Below are positions 21,831-32,236 of a DNA stretch of 64,000 nucleotides, one piece after another. This DNA is from Paracamarosporium sp. OC-R06-R3 (taxonomy: Eukaryota > Ascomycota > Dothideomycetes > Pleosporales > Didymosphaeriaceae): contig JACVRA010000134.1 of assembly GCA_019828545.1 (NCBI GenBank), positions 62,001 through 126,000 of the forward strand, read 5' to 3'. Position numbers and translations under genes: made by a program. Under the pieces are notes generated by a model. It worked only from the letters and a program-made list of their open reading frames with translations. It was not told the origin of the DNA and ran no database searches. The first letter of the stretch is position 1. Every line of letters begins with the position of its first letter.

Positions 21831-23450
21831 CTAAAGCTCTTCCCGTCCCCTCAGCGGTCTCCCGTTATGCGCTAAATTCTTGTCATAATCATCCGCATCG
21901 CTATCAAATTGAACGTCAGGTACGTCAGGGTCCTTTCCGTACTTTCCTTCACTAGTACGTATCACCCACCACCCTGTGACAGGCTGTAGTGTGTCACTTT
22001 TCCCGCCTTGCTCATGCTCCCAAGGGTGCTTGAGCTCCCTCAAATCCGACAGCTGAGGCACTGTAGGCTCAGGCATGTTGATACGAATCGTCTTACCATT
22101 GGGCGCTGACACTTGTTTGACCAGATCTTCTCCGCAAGGTGGAGCAGGATGATTACCAGGCAGCGAACTGGAAGATACAGAAGTCTCGGGCGGGGCCTCT
22201 TTACTCTTATCTGCGAATGCGACTTGTTGGTTCGACTTGAAGCAAAGGAACTTCTGAGCAATCTGTCTGAGCAGGCTTGGTTTGTGTGCAGATGTGTCAC
22301 GATCCAACTCGGTCAGGGTGTGGCCCGAAAGATCCGAGCTGCTGTTGGTTCTATGTCGTGTTGTTTTAAAAACCTGTTCACTGTGACGCACAGTATAACC
22401 CACAGATCCAGCAACGGCCTTGGCCATAAATTTGTCCCCATGGTCATTGACGTGGATTGGAACATGTACAAGTGCAGACGGTACGTTTTCCCACTCTAGA
22501 GTATTGAACGCATCTCTTTCGAACCACCATTCGGCACCATGCTTAGCGATCATCTGGATCCAGTCGTGTTTTGACGATCGCCCAGCAAGCAGCTGCCCCT
22601 CAGTGTCCCAAAAACAAAAGCCCAGGATCCAACCCGTAATATGCTTATCACCAGAGTAGCCATCTTTGAACGAATGCACTGCGCGCTGCCAAAAGCGTAC
22701 CACAGCTGGTGAATCCGGAGCCCTGAATGTCTGGACCATGTTACTGATGATGGCATTCAACGCGGACTTCCACATGGCCAGCTCTGGGTGATCTCCTGTG
22801 AACGTGGATAGGAATTTGAGTCGATCAAGTATTTCTTGCCAGTCCCTTTCTTCACCCAGGAGTGTCACTGATGGAATACCGCAAGTGATCTCCAAAAAGT
22901 ATGCGAAGTATTTCTGCATTGTACCCATCATTATGATTGACGCAATGACTTTGTCCGTTTCTGTAGTAGTAGTAAAGTTTGGCATAATCCAATCACAGAG
23001 CTTGGAATCCTTGATATTTTCGTGCAACAAGGCTTTCATTCCCAAGAGAAAAGCAGGGATATCCATGATATTCTGTTCAACTGACAACTTTCTCTTTCCC
23101 CCGTGGTCGACGAAGTGCTCGCGTAGTTGCTCGGCGTGCTTGTTGACATAGAAACTGAATTGAGTCAATATGGCAAACCATACATCTTCGGGCCGTAGAA
23201 CTACGTGGTTGTGTAGGCGATATGCGTCCAATAGGGTGCCGACAAATCCATTAGCAGACTCTTCCATGCTGCCAAAGTGACGAGTAGTTCTAACGCTAAT
23301 TGTTTCCGGAAATGAAGAATCGATGATAGATATTTCTCCTTCGTTCCAAAGCATGGGACAAACCTGCTGGAAAAGGCTCGTCGAGTCGTAAGTTGAAAGT
23401 GCCGGTGCTGGCATCACCTCAACAGGTGCTACACGCGTAGTTACTGGCAT
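21831..23450 (-). CDS. DUF4419 family protein
   Basis: A single uninterrupted 539-codon frame starts at 23450. Residues 60-390 show the conserved features of DUF4419: an N-terminal NGFVGTLLDAY, the 'DVWFAILTQFSFYVNKH' segment, a long helical middle, and the 'GWILGFCFWD' core near residue 275. The C-terminal third is Ser/Pro/Lys-rich and probably disordered. The family is widespread and expanded in filamentous fungi and has no known biochemical activity. The copy looks intact. It overlaps the 3' end of an upstream minus-strand frame by 10 bp. Confidence 0.8.
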   Translation of the reverse strand: MPVTTRVAPVEVMPAPALSTYDSTSLFQQVCPMLWNEGEISIIDSSFPETISVRTTRHFGSMEESANGFVGTLLDAYRLHNHVVLRPEDVWFAILTQFSFYVNKHAEQLREHFVDHGGKRKLSVEQNIMDIPAFLLGMKALLHENIKDSKLCDWIMPNFTTTTETDKVIASIIMMGTMQKYFAYFLEITCGIPSVTLLGEERDWQEILDRLKFLSTFTGDHPELAMWKSALNAIISNMVQTFRAPDSPAVVRFWQRAVHSFKDGYSGDKHITGWILGFCFWDTEGQLLAGRSSKHDWIQMIAKHGAEWWFERDAFNTLEWENVPSALVHVPIHVNDHGDKFMAKAVAGSVGYTVRHSEQVFKTTRHRTNSSSDLSGHTLTELDRDTSAHKPSLLRQIAQKFLCFKSNQQVAFADKSKEAPPETSVSSSSLPGNHPAPPCGEDLVKQVSAPNGKTIRINMPEPTVPQLSDLRELKHPWEHEQGGKSDTLQPVTGWWVIRTSEGKYGKDPDVPDVQFDSDADDYDKNLAHNGRPLRGREEL

Positions 23451-23782
23451 GCTGGTCTTGCAAGACGGTTCACCAAGCCTAGAATCGTTGCTGTAGGACT
23501 GTCGCGATGAAACCTCAAACGTTCTCGTGCTTTTAGAGTTTTCAAAATGTTGTTGCCTGGGAGCGAGAACGCGGCAATGCTGCGGGGTTTAGCGAACCAT
23601 CGCCAGCGCCCGATTTCATGCATTCTGACCAACCATGATCCATCTGTAACAGACCGGAGTCCAAATTGCCTCGCCTCAACTCCCTCTAGGAGAGTCTGGA
23701 AGATTGGAATAATGTTGACAACTGCCGGATGGTTGCACTTCCCGTCACGCCAGTTTAGCGTCAGCCAATCAGATGATCTCAT
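23441..23782 (-). CDS. hypothetical 113-residue protein
   Basis: The frame from ATG 23782 is open for 113 codons and continues open upstream without ATG to about 23870. It could therefore be the last exon of a longer gene. The composition is protein-like (Trp, Arg and hydrophobic alternation such as RMHEIGRWRWFAKP), but no domain is recognised. Its end overlaps the DUF4419 start by 10 bp in another frame, unusual for two independent fungal genes; one of the two boundaries may be wrong, or the two may be parts of one spliced transcript. Confidence 0.3.
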   Translation of the reverse strand: MRSSDWLTLNWRDGKCNHPAVVNIIPIFQTLLEGVEARQFGLRSVTDGSWLVRMHEIGRWRWFAKPRSIAAFSLPGNNILKTLKARERLRFHRDSPTATILGLVNRLARPACQ

Positions 23783-23997
23783 CTCGGGGCTCGGTCTTTG
23801 CGGCCTCTCGCTTTCAGCGGATTCTGCGGCTTTTGAGAACCCGTAGTGACGTTCGCCATCGAGCTTTGCATATCAACATGGATATTCTTTTCTCCCCCCA
23901 TTTAATAGTTCCTATAAACTCGTGGCCACATTGATTTTGCTTATAATCTCGTTAATAATTCTCTTGGTTCGAGAAATCCCTTGTTAATACATCGAAA

Positions 23998-25069
23998 ATG
24001 GCGCCTCTGACCGAGATTCTGAGCATGCTCAAAGGTCAGGCCTTTGGAAAAACATGGGTACCCGACATCAATCTGGAGGGGAAGACTATTATTATCACAG
24101 GCGCCAACACCGGTTTAGGCCTCCATTGTGCGAAGCATCTGTATGTACTACTCTAAGATCGATACAACCAGTCTATGTTCGCTTACACCACAATTCAGCG
24201 CACAACTGAATGCATCTCGAATCATTCTTGCATGTCGAAGCATAATCAAGGGTGAAGCAGCGAGGAATTCCATCATTCAAGAAACAGCTTGCTCAGAGCG
24301 CACAAACATCGAAGTTTGGGAACTTGACCTTGCAAATTTCGCATCTGTGATAGCCTTCGGAGAGCGTGTTCGCACTAGGCTTGAGCGTCTGGATGCATTC
24401 ATCGCAAATGCGGGAGTCGAGTTGCAGGAATTTCAGCTGGCAGAAGGCCTCGAGCTCCAACTAACAGTCAATGTTGTATCGTGTTTCTTATCCGCCATTT
24501 CTGTGCTGCCAAAGCTTCGGCAAACCGCGGAGGCGTACAAAATCGATACGACACTCACATTTTGTGGATCGATGTATCATATCATGGGCCCCGATGCTGA
24601 ATTGAATATCCCGGAGGACGCGGAATCTTTCGAGACCCTCAGTAGGCCTGAGCGAACCGACATTGTTTGGCGGTACGCTTTGAGCAAGCTCATTGTACAT
24701 CATTGCTACCATAAACTCGCAGCTCGCCTTTCGAATAGTTTAGAACAAGATTGGTCCCGGGTTGTTGTCAACTTGGTTAACCCAGGCTGGTGTGAAACGG
24801 AGCTATCTCGTGCAAAGCCGCATCCTCTTGGGGAACGGATGAGCTTTGCACTCTTCGGATGGAGTGCTGAGAAGGGAAGCAGAGTTTACATCCATGCGAT
24901 GACAGCAGGGAGGGAAAGTCATGGACAGTACCTGTCTGAGTGCCAACCAAAGCAAGAATCCCAATACGTTCAGAGTGAAAGAGGACGGAACAATGAAGAG
25001 AAGATCTGGAACGATCTTATGCAGAGAATTAAGAACATTTCGCCGGAGGTAGCGGGCTTCATTGGCTGA
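23998..25069 (+). CDS. short-chain dehydrogenase/reductase
   Basis: Exons 23998-24140 and 24199-25069 (58-bp intron) give 337 residues. The first exon holds the N-terminal half of the Rossmann fold with the cofactor motif TGANTGLG (34-41). NAG lies at 118-120, the catalytic Ser around 172 and YALSK with Tyr207 and Lys211. This is the classical SDR layout and resembles fungal retinol-dehydrogenase or WW-oxidoreductase-like members of secondary metabolism. NAD(P) preference and substrate cannot be read. A PGWCET stretch follows the usual strand 6. The gene is convergent with the Zn2Cys6 regulator 170 bp downstream. Confidence 0.85.
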
Positions 25070-25238
25070 GCGATAGTGTCGTTTAAGCTTCATATATGGT
25101 CTATGAACGTCAATACAATCTATTGATATAGCACATCAAGAAAAAAACCCAATGCGTGTGATCATGAATCATGGAATGACCTAGCTTGAACAAGCTGTCT
25201 AAACTTTGAGAGAATGACAAAGGCTAGGAAATGGAACA

Positions 25239-27308
25239 TCATGTGCCAGGAAAGTTCAAATCTTGAAGAAAACAATCCCATGCAAGCCATTGAGTGTCTT
25301 CCATGGCATGGTTATTATCAAACCTTTCATAACTTTGGATCTCTCCGTCGGTGAACAAGTCTGGGACGTCCGACTGAACATTCCAACTCTCAAAATCAAC
25401 GAGCCCAGAATTTATGGATATTTGTTGAGATAGTATATGGCTTGGATCCGATCGAAGCGCCATGATCGAGTGCGAGGCATTCTGTAACATTTCTTGCGAT
25501 GATGGTTGTTTGATTCGCTGCACTCGATGCATGAGCCTGGCGATCGGCTTCCAAAGCATTCCGGAATCGCCATCGGCAATGAGCGTTGTGTATTTGGCGA
25601 AGCTTTGTGTTGCGACTACGTAGGCGCGGTCAGGCAAAAGCCCGTAGGGCTGAGCTAGTATTTCCGCAAGAACAAGAGCGAGTGCATGCCACTGAACCCA
25701 GTTCTTCCATGCCCAGGGTGCAAGTTCCGCTCTCATAGGCTGCATATGTTGTTCAAGAATATCTGTCGCTGCCTCCAAAATGTTCATGTCATCCCAAGGG
25801 GGAACAATATTGCGCGGCTGTCTGTACGGAGGTCTTCGAAGCAGCAATTGCATGCTGCTGAGTATTTTTGTTCCGGAAGCCCTGTGAAGCATTGCCAAGG
25901 GCGCGGTCGCATTGCCAAGTTGTTGTAAATCATTCTCTACATGTTGCTTGAAATCAGCAAGCGCGTCCAGCATCTTAGGCCAGTGTGCCCAATTACTGCT
26001 GTCCGGATTGATAGAAAGCTCATACATTCTACGTTGGCACAGCATAGCCGCATAGACCATCTCAGTATGGGACATGTCAGTAAGTCCTTGACAATGCTCA
26101 GTTGGCATATTCCTCAATGGGGTCATGTCATGGTCATTGATGTTGAGGGGCAATGATCGAAACGTTGAAGCGGGTAGCATGGTGACAGTGCCTCGGTCCA
26201 TGGACGCGTGCGTATCGAGCATACCTATTGCGAATAATAAACGTCGACGTAATTCCAGATCAAATGGACTGAAAGTCCTCGGAGGTTCTTCACCAAGTCT
26301 GAGTGCAGTGGTGGCTCTCACAGCAACAGCAATTAAGGACCAAGTTGTTGCGCGATTCGAGCAGGTGCGAAGTCCAATCTAGAAGTGAAATATTAGCATT
26401 GGACCCAGGAGAAAGGGGTTCGATTGGGTTGATAACGGACAAGATAGACAACGAATGCCTGTAAGGTAGTCAAGTCAGGTTTCAGTAACAGTTCTGATTG
26501 AGCAAGCAGATTTTCAGTCACTGATCGGTAGAACTGAATCATCTCCGTTCTATCCCCAACGCCCATAGTCACGGCTTCGATATCTGTTATGCTGCAAAGA
26601 GCCATGAAGAAAATCGAGAACTGCAATGCCTGGATAGCTACTGGTGGTTGTGTCATTTTTCCCTCTCCATGCTGTAGGTCAAGGATTTGGAGCACTGTAG
26701 GCCAATGAAAAATCTTATACACACTATCCACACGGTGGCGATAGAGCTCTAGCAATCTCGCTCGAAGAGTTGGTGAGGATACAAGAAACGACGTTGCCTG
26801 GCTTTTGTTGATATTTTGGAACAATATCGCACCAGTTCCCGAGGTATCTTTTCCTTGATCTTGTGGTGGTTCCACCACAAGATGTTCATCATCGGTCACG
26901 CTCTCGAGGGTTTCACGCAATCCGCTGACTTCTTCAGAAAGCGATTTCCAGAAATCCGAAGCGACAAAATCGTCCATCTGCCCACTCGATACAGCATGAC
27001 TTGCGCTCTGTGGAGCGTCAGACGCTGGGGCTTGTATCTGATGCAAGGTTAGCCTGAATATCAAATGGGATTAATAACTGGGGCACCTTGTTGTGCTCTA
27101 CAAGAAGGGATTCGATACGTGTGACGCGTGCCTCAAGAAGTTTGTGAGCGCTACGCGCTTTGGCGGTCTTGCCACGGGGCAAGCGTGCGCGCTGAATAGC
27201 ATGACAATTAAGCCCTGCGCTCCTGCATGCTGAGCACGGCGCACCTTTATCGCATCGTATCTTCCTTTGCTTGCATTGTTGACAAGCTAATCGTGGGACT
27301 GGATCCAT
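25239..27308 (-). CDS. Zn2Cys6 fungal transcription factor
   Basis: Exons 27308-27087, 27037-26441 and 26378-25239 (introns 49 and 62 bp) give 652 residues. The DNA-binding binuclear cluster is perfect: C9, C12, C19, C25, C28 and C35 with spacing 2-6-5-2-6, followed by a short coiled-coil dimerisation stretch. The rest matches the fungal-specific middle homology (Fungal_trans) region, including the RATTWSLIAVAVRATTALRL segment, which the second intron precedes. The second donor, GTCCGT, is weak but is the one restoring the family sequence. It is a nuclear regulator, likely binding CGG-based sites. Proximity to the SDR suggests a possible local target; inference only. Confidence 0.85.
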
Positions 27309-27861
27309 CAAATTTTCCTGTTGAGAGAATGACTAAGTGAATGATCATTGTCGATGACGATTGCTATACCATTGGCCTGTTTAACCTGAGAGGGGAAAGT
27401 CGGGAGGTAAGATTACACGCTAGCGCGGTATGACTCAGCTTTTTACCTACTCCTTGCGCTGGTTCTGAACACGCTTATGCTTGTTAAGAGCAAGCACTTG
27501 TTCAGTTGACCGAGCCATCTTCCAGCACCGCTGAACGAGACATTGGTTATCAGAATCCAGAACCCTACGGTTTGACAAAGTACAGCATCGCCTAAAGCCA
27601 AGGTTGTGACGTCGAAGCTCGCTAGTACGCCTCTACGATCGTAACAGGCACTCCTCACAATCCATATATTCATGATTCATCTTTAGTGACTATTCTAAGC
27701 GAGCGATTTAGCGAATCACTCGAGCGGGCAATAATCGGCGGCAGAGTAATTGTTATTAGTGTGACATAAAAGTGCAAAGCTGAGACAAGCACCGCACACG
27801 CAGTCACACTTTGGCCCCCGCTTCACTGTTGACGACCGAGCAAAATTTCCCGTTATCGACT
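27309..27861. other. divergent intergenic region
   Basis: It separates the head-to-head Zn2Cys6 regulator (minus) and F-box/ankyrin gene (plus) and must hold both promoters. No coding exon is supported. Confidence 0.4.
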
Positions 27862-29479
27862 ATGGGCTTTACAGAACTGCCCAAGGAGCTTTTGCAAGCC
27901 ATTTTGCATCATGCGATCCTTGTGCGAGGCATGAAGAGAGGAATGCGGTTGCGCTTAGTGAACAGTACGTTTGGCAACCACTAGCACGTATGAATTGGTA
28001 CGGGGCTCACATTTTTCGTAGAACGACTTGCAGCCGAAGTGATCGATACTATCTACACTTATCGTATCCTTGATGAACGATTCGCCCGATCCCTTAGGCA
28101 TGACGAAAGGAGGCCACCTCTGCCACCATTCACGCAGTCTTACCTTGAGTTCCGTGTCCATAACCCTCATGAACAAAGTCAAGGTCTAGTATTGGGCTTC
28201 TTGAAAGAGATAGTTCGTGATGTGGTAGCCGAAAACCAAACACTTCAGTATTCCGATTGTGTGCATCTGTTATGTGGTCTTATATGCGAGGGTGGACCCA
28301 ATCGGGTTCAGGAACTCTACCGAAGAGTGCCTCGCTACCAGACTTCAACACTGAATTCCATATACTCGGAAGATGAGAATTTATGTAAGCATTTTCTAGA
28401 CGCGAAATCCTGTTTCAATGGATGATTGATATCGTGTCTCCCTAGTCAACACTCGGTTCATTGCTTCTGTTGTGACTAATACCACAACTATCGTCGAACG
28501 CTATATCCATGGGTATAGAATGAGCATATATGATGAACTTCTTGCACCTCACTACGGTGAATTCGACCGTCTGGCTGCGCGCTACGGCAACCCGGTGACT
28601 ATCGGACTGCTCCTCTCGAACGGCAACACCACCGGTGTTGACGTTCGGTGTCGCAACGATATGTTCGCTGCAGCCGCCAATGTCGGTAGTCTTTCCGCCA
28701 TCCGCTTTATCCACGATTTTCGGATCGATGAAGAACCTTGGGATTTAAAAGCTAGGACCAAGCGATATGCAGCAGAGAAGGCACTGGATGACGCTCTTTG
28801 TACGCCAAGTAAGGGCGTGTGGGACTATGTAATAGGCCTGAGGAAGGTTTATGGGCTAGCCAAGAATCTTCGTCAAGACCAAATGACAAGGTTATTGTTA
28901 GATTGTGTTGTAGAAGGAGGAGAGGTAGAACTAGTAGAACATTTACTGGATTTAGGGGCAGATATCAACGGAGATGGGTTACTTGGGGGCCCCCTCATAT
29001 CGAATATGGCAAGTCCTATACTGGATGCTTGTGCAAATGGGTACGAGGATCTGGTACGTCTATTGCTGAGGAGAGACGCTGCTACGCAATCATCAGTGGC
29101 CGTTGCTGCTGCACATGGGCAAACAAATATCGTGCGCTTGCTCCTTGATCACGGTGCTGATACATTTGGTGGGCTTCTCCGAGCTGCAAGGAGTGGGTAT
29201 ATGGACATAGTGCGGATACTGCTAGATGACGGCGGAGACGCTGGGGAGGTAGACGATCGTTTGGGCTTATATGGTGCGCTTGGAAGATACGACCTGACTA
29301 CTGTGCCTATTGCGAGCGCGATAGCATTGGAGCATCTTCAGATGGCTGTACTATTAAAAGAGAAGGGAGCCAGAGTCTACGGATACGCAGGAAGGGAATG
29401 CCTGAGGGTTGCAAGGAGAGAGCATCTAGAGAGTATGTTGAATCTTTTGGAGGAATGGAGCGTGGACGAGAGAGGGTAA
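27862..29479 (+). CDS. F-box-like / ankyrin-repeat protein
   Basis: Exons 27862-27964, 28022-28384 and 28446-29479 (introns 57 and 61 bp) give 499 residues. The N-terminus (FTELPKELLQAILHHA followed by a basic RLRLVNKRL) reads like an F-box or a fungal F-box-related helix. From about residue 315 there are four to five ankyrin units, seen as repeated LLLDHGAD / ILLDDGGD / HLLDLGAD turns. Such proteins recruit substrates to SCF ubiquitin ligases or act as scaffolds, and form large, fast-evolving families in filamentous fungi. The gene appears intact. Whether the F-box is functional is uncertain, since it is short. Confidence 0.75.
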
Positions 29480-30021
29480 ACGTTGATGGTCGATTCCAAA
29501 TGCAGAATTCTTACAAAGTGACCTAAAGCACGTCTTGACACCAGGAAATATCTTCCACTAACAGTAAATGAAGTCTTCTATACCGCATTCAGCAACTTTC
29601 CTAGCATTTCGTATAGCGCGCTACAACTAGAACAAGATGCAGCAGGCGCAGGTTATAAATTGGTGCCCGTCCATGCGGGCATGTTTGAACAACAGCTTGA
29701 ACGTTTACCCCATGTTAACGTATACAAAATCCTGCCTTTATAAAAAGCCAAATAACGGATGGAATCCGACCCGATATGAAGACTAGGAAAGATGGCACGT
29801 ATGACCGTAAACCAATGTAGAATCGTGAAACATAAATAAAATGGGGTAACACCGGCCGCCGTCTACGTAATTGTTGGTAGAAGAATGAGCTGAGAGCGAC
29901 ATCATTCGCACTCTTGTGTGGTGGTCGTGAAGTCCAGCCCATTGAAACGCAATCCTAAACGCCCTCGAATCCAGAACCAAACTCCAAGCCCATGCCTCTG
30001 CCAATTCTATTCTTCACCTCT
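29480..30021. other. convergent 3' intergenic region
   Basis: It lies between the 3' ends of the ankyrin gene (plus) and the thioredoxin gene (minus). Short frames on either strand are unsupported. Confidence 0.4.
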
Positions 30022-30664
30022 CTACCTCCTTCCCCGCACAGCGAACGGACTCTCCTCAGCCGCCTTGTACGAATCAAAGCTCAATAGGCTGATAAAATAC
30101 AGCGCGAAGAACCTTACTACCAGATCGCCGAACCCTCCGTTCCCACTCATCATGCCCTGCAGTCCTGCAGCGAGCCCACTACCGTTTCCGACCGACCGTG
30201 ATGGTGTAGCTGTTGAGCCAAGCGTGTACCCCTTGGACTGAAAATTCGCCCCGCGGGCAGCAGGACCATTTGTTGCGTCCTGAACGGCTTTGCGCACAGC
30301 GGCTGTCAGGGCGGAGGGGTTCGCGCCACGGATGGTTTCGACAACGGAACCGGACTTGAGGACGAGGAAAGTTGGCATGCTGTAGACCTATATTAGCACT
30401 AAACTTTGAGTCTACAAAGGCGGGTATCGCTTACGCAGAGACCCCATACTTTTTCGCGACATCCTGCTGGCTGTCTACATTTACTTTCGCAAACTGCACA
30501 CGGCCCGGCTTTGACTCTTTCTCGGCAAGGGCATGAAAAACGGGCGCGATAGTCTTGCAGGGGCCACACCAGTCGGCGTAGAAATCGACGATCGTGTATG
30601 TGGCTGACGAGATGAGCGTATTGAAGTGCGCCGAAGAGGACACAGAGATGGTCTTGTCGGGCAT
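30022..30664 (-). CDS. thioredoxin-domain protein with hydrophobic C-terminal extension
   Basis: Exons 30664-30435 and 30379-30022 (55-bp intron) give 195 residues. Residues 1-105 are a full thioredoxin fold with the active site WCGPC (C33, C36) and the cis-Pro segment ([11 protein letters not shown]). The remaining 90 residues are a Gly/Ser/Asn-rich linker ending in an aromatic, hydrophobic stretch ([14 protein letters not shown]) that could anchor the protein in a membrane, then a basic tail. It should act as a disulfide reductase. The tail sets it apart from the 105-110-residue cytosolic thioredoxin; similar tailed forms occur in other filamentous fungi. Confidence 0.85.
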
Positions 30665-31077
30665 GGCGGTGGTCGCGTTGACTAATGCGATCTTACGAGT
30701 CGAACAGGCTTAGTAGCGGAAACAGATCTTTACGGCGACAGACGTTTGAGCTTGACGTATGCAGCGAGTCTAGAGGTGACAAGGTATGGTTGTGTGGAGA
30801 TGAGGCGGGGGATGATGTGAACAGCTTGCGGTAAGGAACCGCGGAGTTTGGGGCGGAGGTCCGAGATAACGCCGATTGGCCGTTCACGTGGGGGCGAGCT
30901 AGCAAAGCACTGGCATCGGAAGAGCACTCGTTACAGTATATCTTCAAAGCGAAACACCAAGAAGGAAAGAGACAGTGATTCGATGTTCTAACGCGGTTAT
31001 TTGGTGAAAAGAACGACATGTCCCAGAGATTCTTGAAGGTGCGTTAGCTCTCTGACAACCCTCTCGACTCTTCCAGT
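30665..31077. other. intergenic, promoter of the thioredoxin gene
   Basis: Between two minus-strand genes. A 108-codon minus-strand frame here (31019-30693) is Ser/Arg/Pro-rich and ends before the thioredoxin start, so it is not an N-terminal extension of it. No gene supported. Confidence 0.4.
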
Positions 31078-32236
31078 TTATGCCTTGTTAATTCCCTCAC
31101 GCTCCAGGAAGTACTCAATTGTCTCAATCACCGTCTGTTCGACAGGAACAAGATCAGACTCCTTAATGTCAACTAGCTCAGCAGATGAGTTATCGATATA
31201 GAACAATTTTTCCTGCAGATCTCGTTAGCCAGCATCGGCAAAGCTGTACTATAGATCGTACCATGTCAAAGTTGTTTCTTGTCTGTGAAGGCCTGGCACC
31301 GGGTATCTTCGCAGCAATATCTGCGATCTGTTGCTTCAGTCAGTAACATTCGGAACGTCGATCTCTCTTCTTTACCTGGTCGTAACCTATCCTGTGGCCG
31401 CCGATCAGGATCCTGGTCTTGTTCAACTCTGGCTTCTGTAGCGCATTGATGTGCGCTTTTGCAACGTCTCGAACGTCGATCCACGTTGGCCATTCCTGAG
31501 GTGGAATGTCTGCCCCAGTGGCAAGACCGTACAAGAAACCGGTACTGGTGCTGGCCTTTTCGATACTCGGAAGCGGAAGTACATACGGTCCCCCCACCCA
31601 GGCAGTGTTGATGGTGTTAAGCGTCCATGAGGGCTTTTCTTTGTCGTAGAGCTCCCACATGGCCATCTCAGCGCATCTCTTGGAAGCCATGTATCTAGCA
31701 AAATGACGATGTAGTTCGGGAAACTGCGTCATGTCTAGGTTGGGATCTTTGGCTTCTTCGTATGTGATTGGATTGAAGTCTTTATTAGTGTACGTGTATC
31801 CCGTACGATACCCACCCTTCGCATCGGCAATGTTAGCAAAGGAACCTGTAACCACAATGCTCTTGATCGTTGGCTGCTTTAGTGCTGCCGTTAGGACACC
31901 CTTTGTGCCTTCAATAGCGGGTTTCAAAAGATCTCTTTCTATGTCCTCCACATGGAGAACAAAAGGCGATGCAATGTGCGCGACATGCGTTACATCTTTC
32001 ATGACTGTATCAAAGGAGCTCGGCTCCTGAATGTTGGTAACCTGGACAACTTCAAGACGACCATTGGATGTATATTCAGGATAATGGGCACGGATGATAG
32101 ATGCAGAGGTATCAGAGCGAACTGAAGCGCGGACTTTGGGTCCATTAGGGATGGCAAGTAGCTGGTCGACTATACGCTGGGCGGTGTGGCCGTTGGCGCC
32201 GGTAACGAAGACAATGTCAGAAGAGGTAAAAGACAT
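31078..32236 (-). CDS. GRE2-like NAD(P)H-dependent ketoreductase (extended SDR)
   Basis: Exons 32236-31376, 31327-31262 and 31212-31078 (introns 48 and 49 bp) give 353 residues. The cofactor motif near the N-terminus is TGANGHTA (12-19) where relatives usually have TGATGFIA; the catalytic Ser132 and YMASK (Tyr182, Lys186) are present. The middle 66-nt exon is easily missed; without it the protein would end in an unrelated tail. The family (yeast Gre2, dihydroflavonol reductase and cinnamoyl-CoA reductase relatives) reduces carbonyls such as methylglyoxal, isovaleraldehyde or polyketide ketones. The actual substrate is unknown. It is cytosolic by lack of a targeting signal. Confidence 0.88.
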
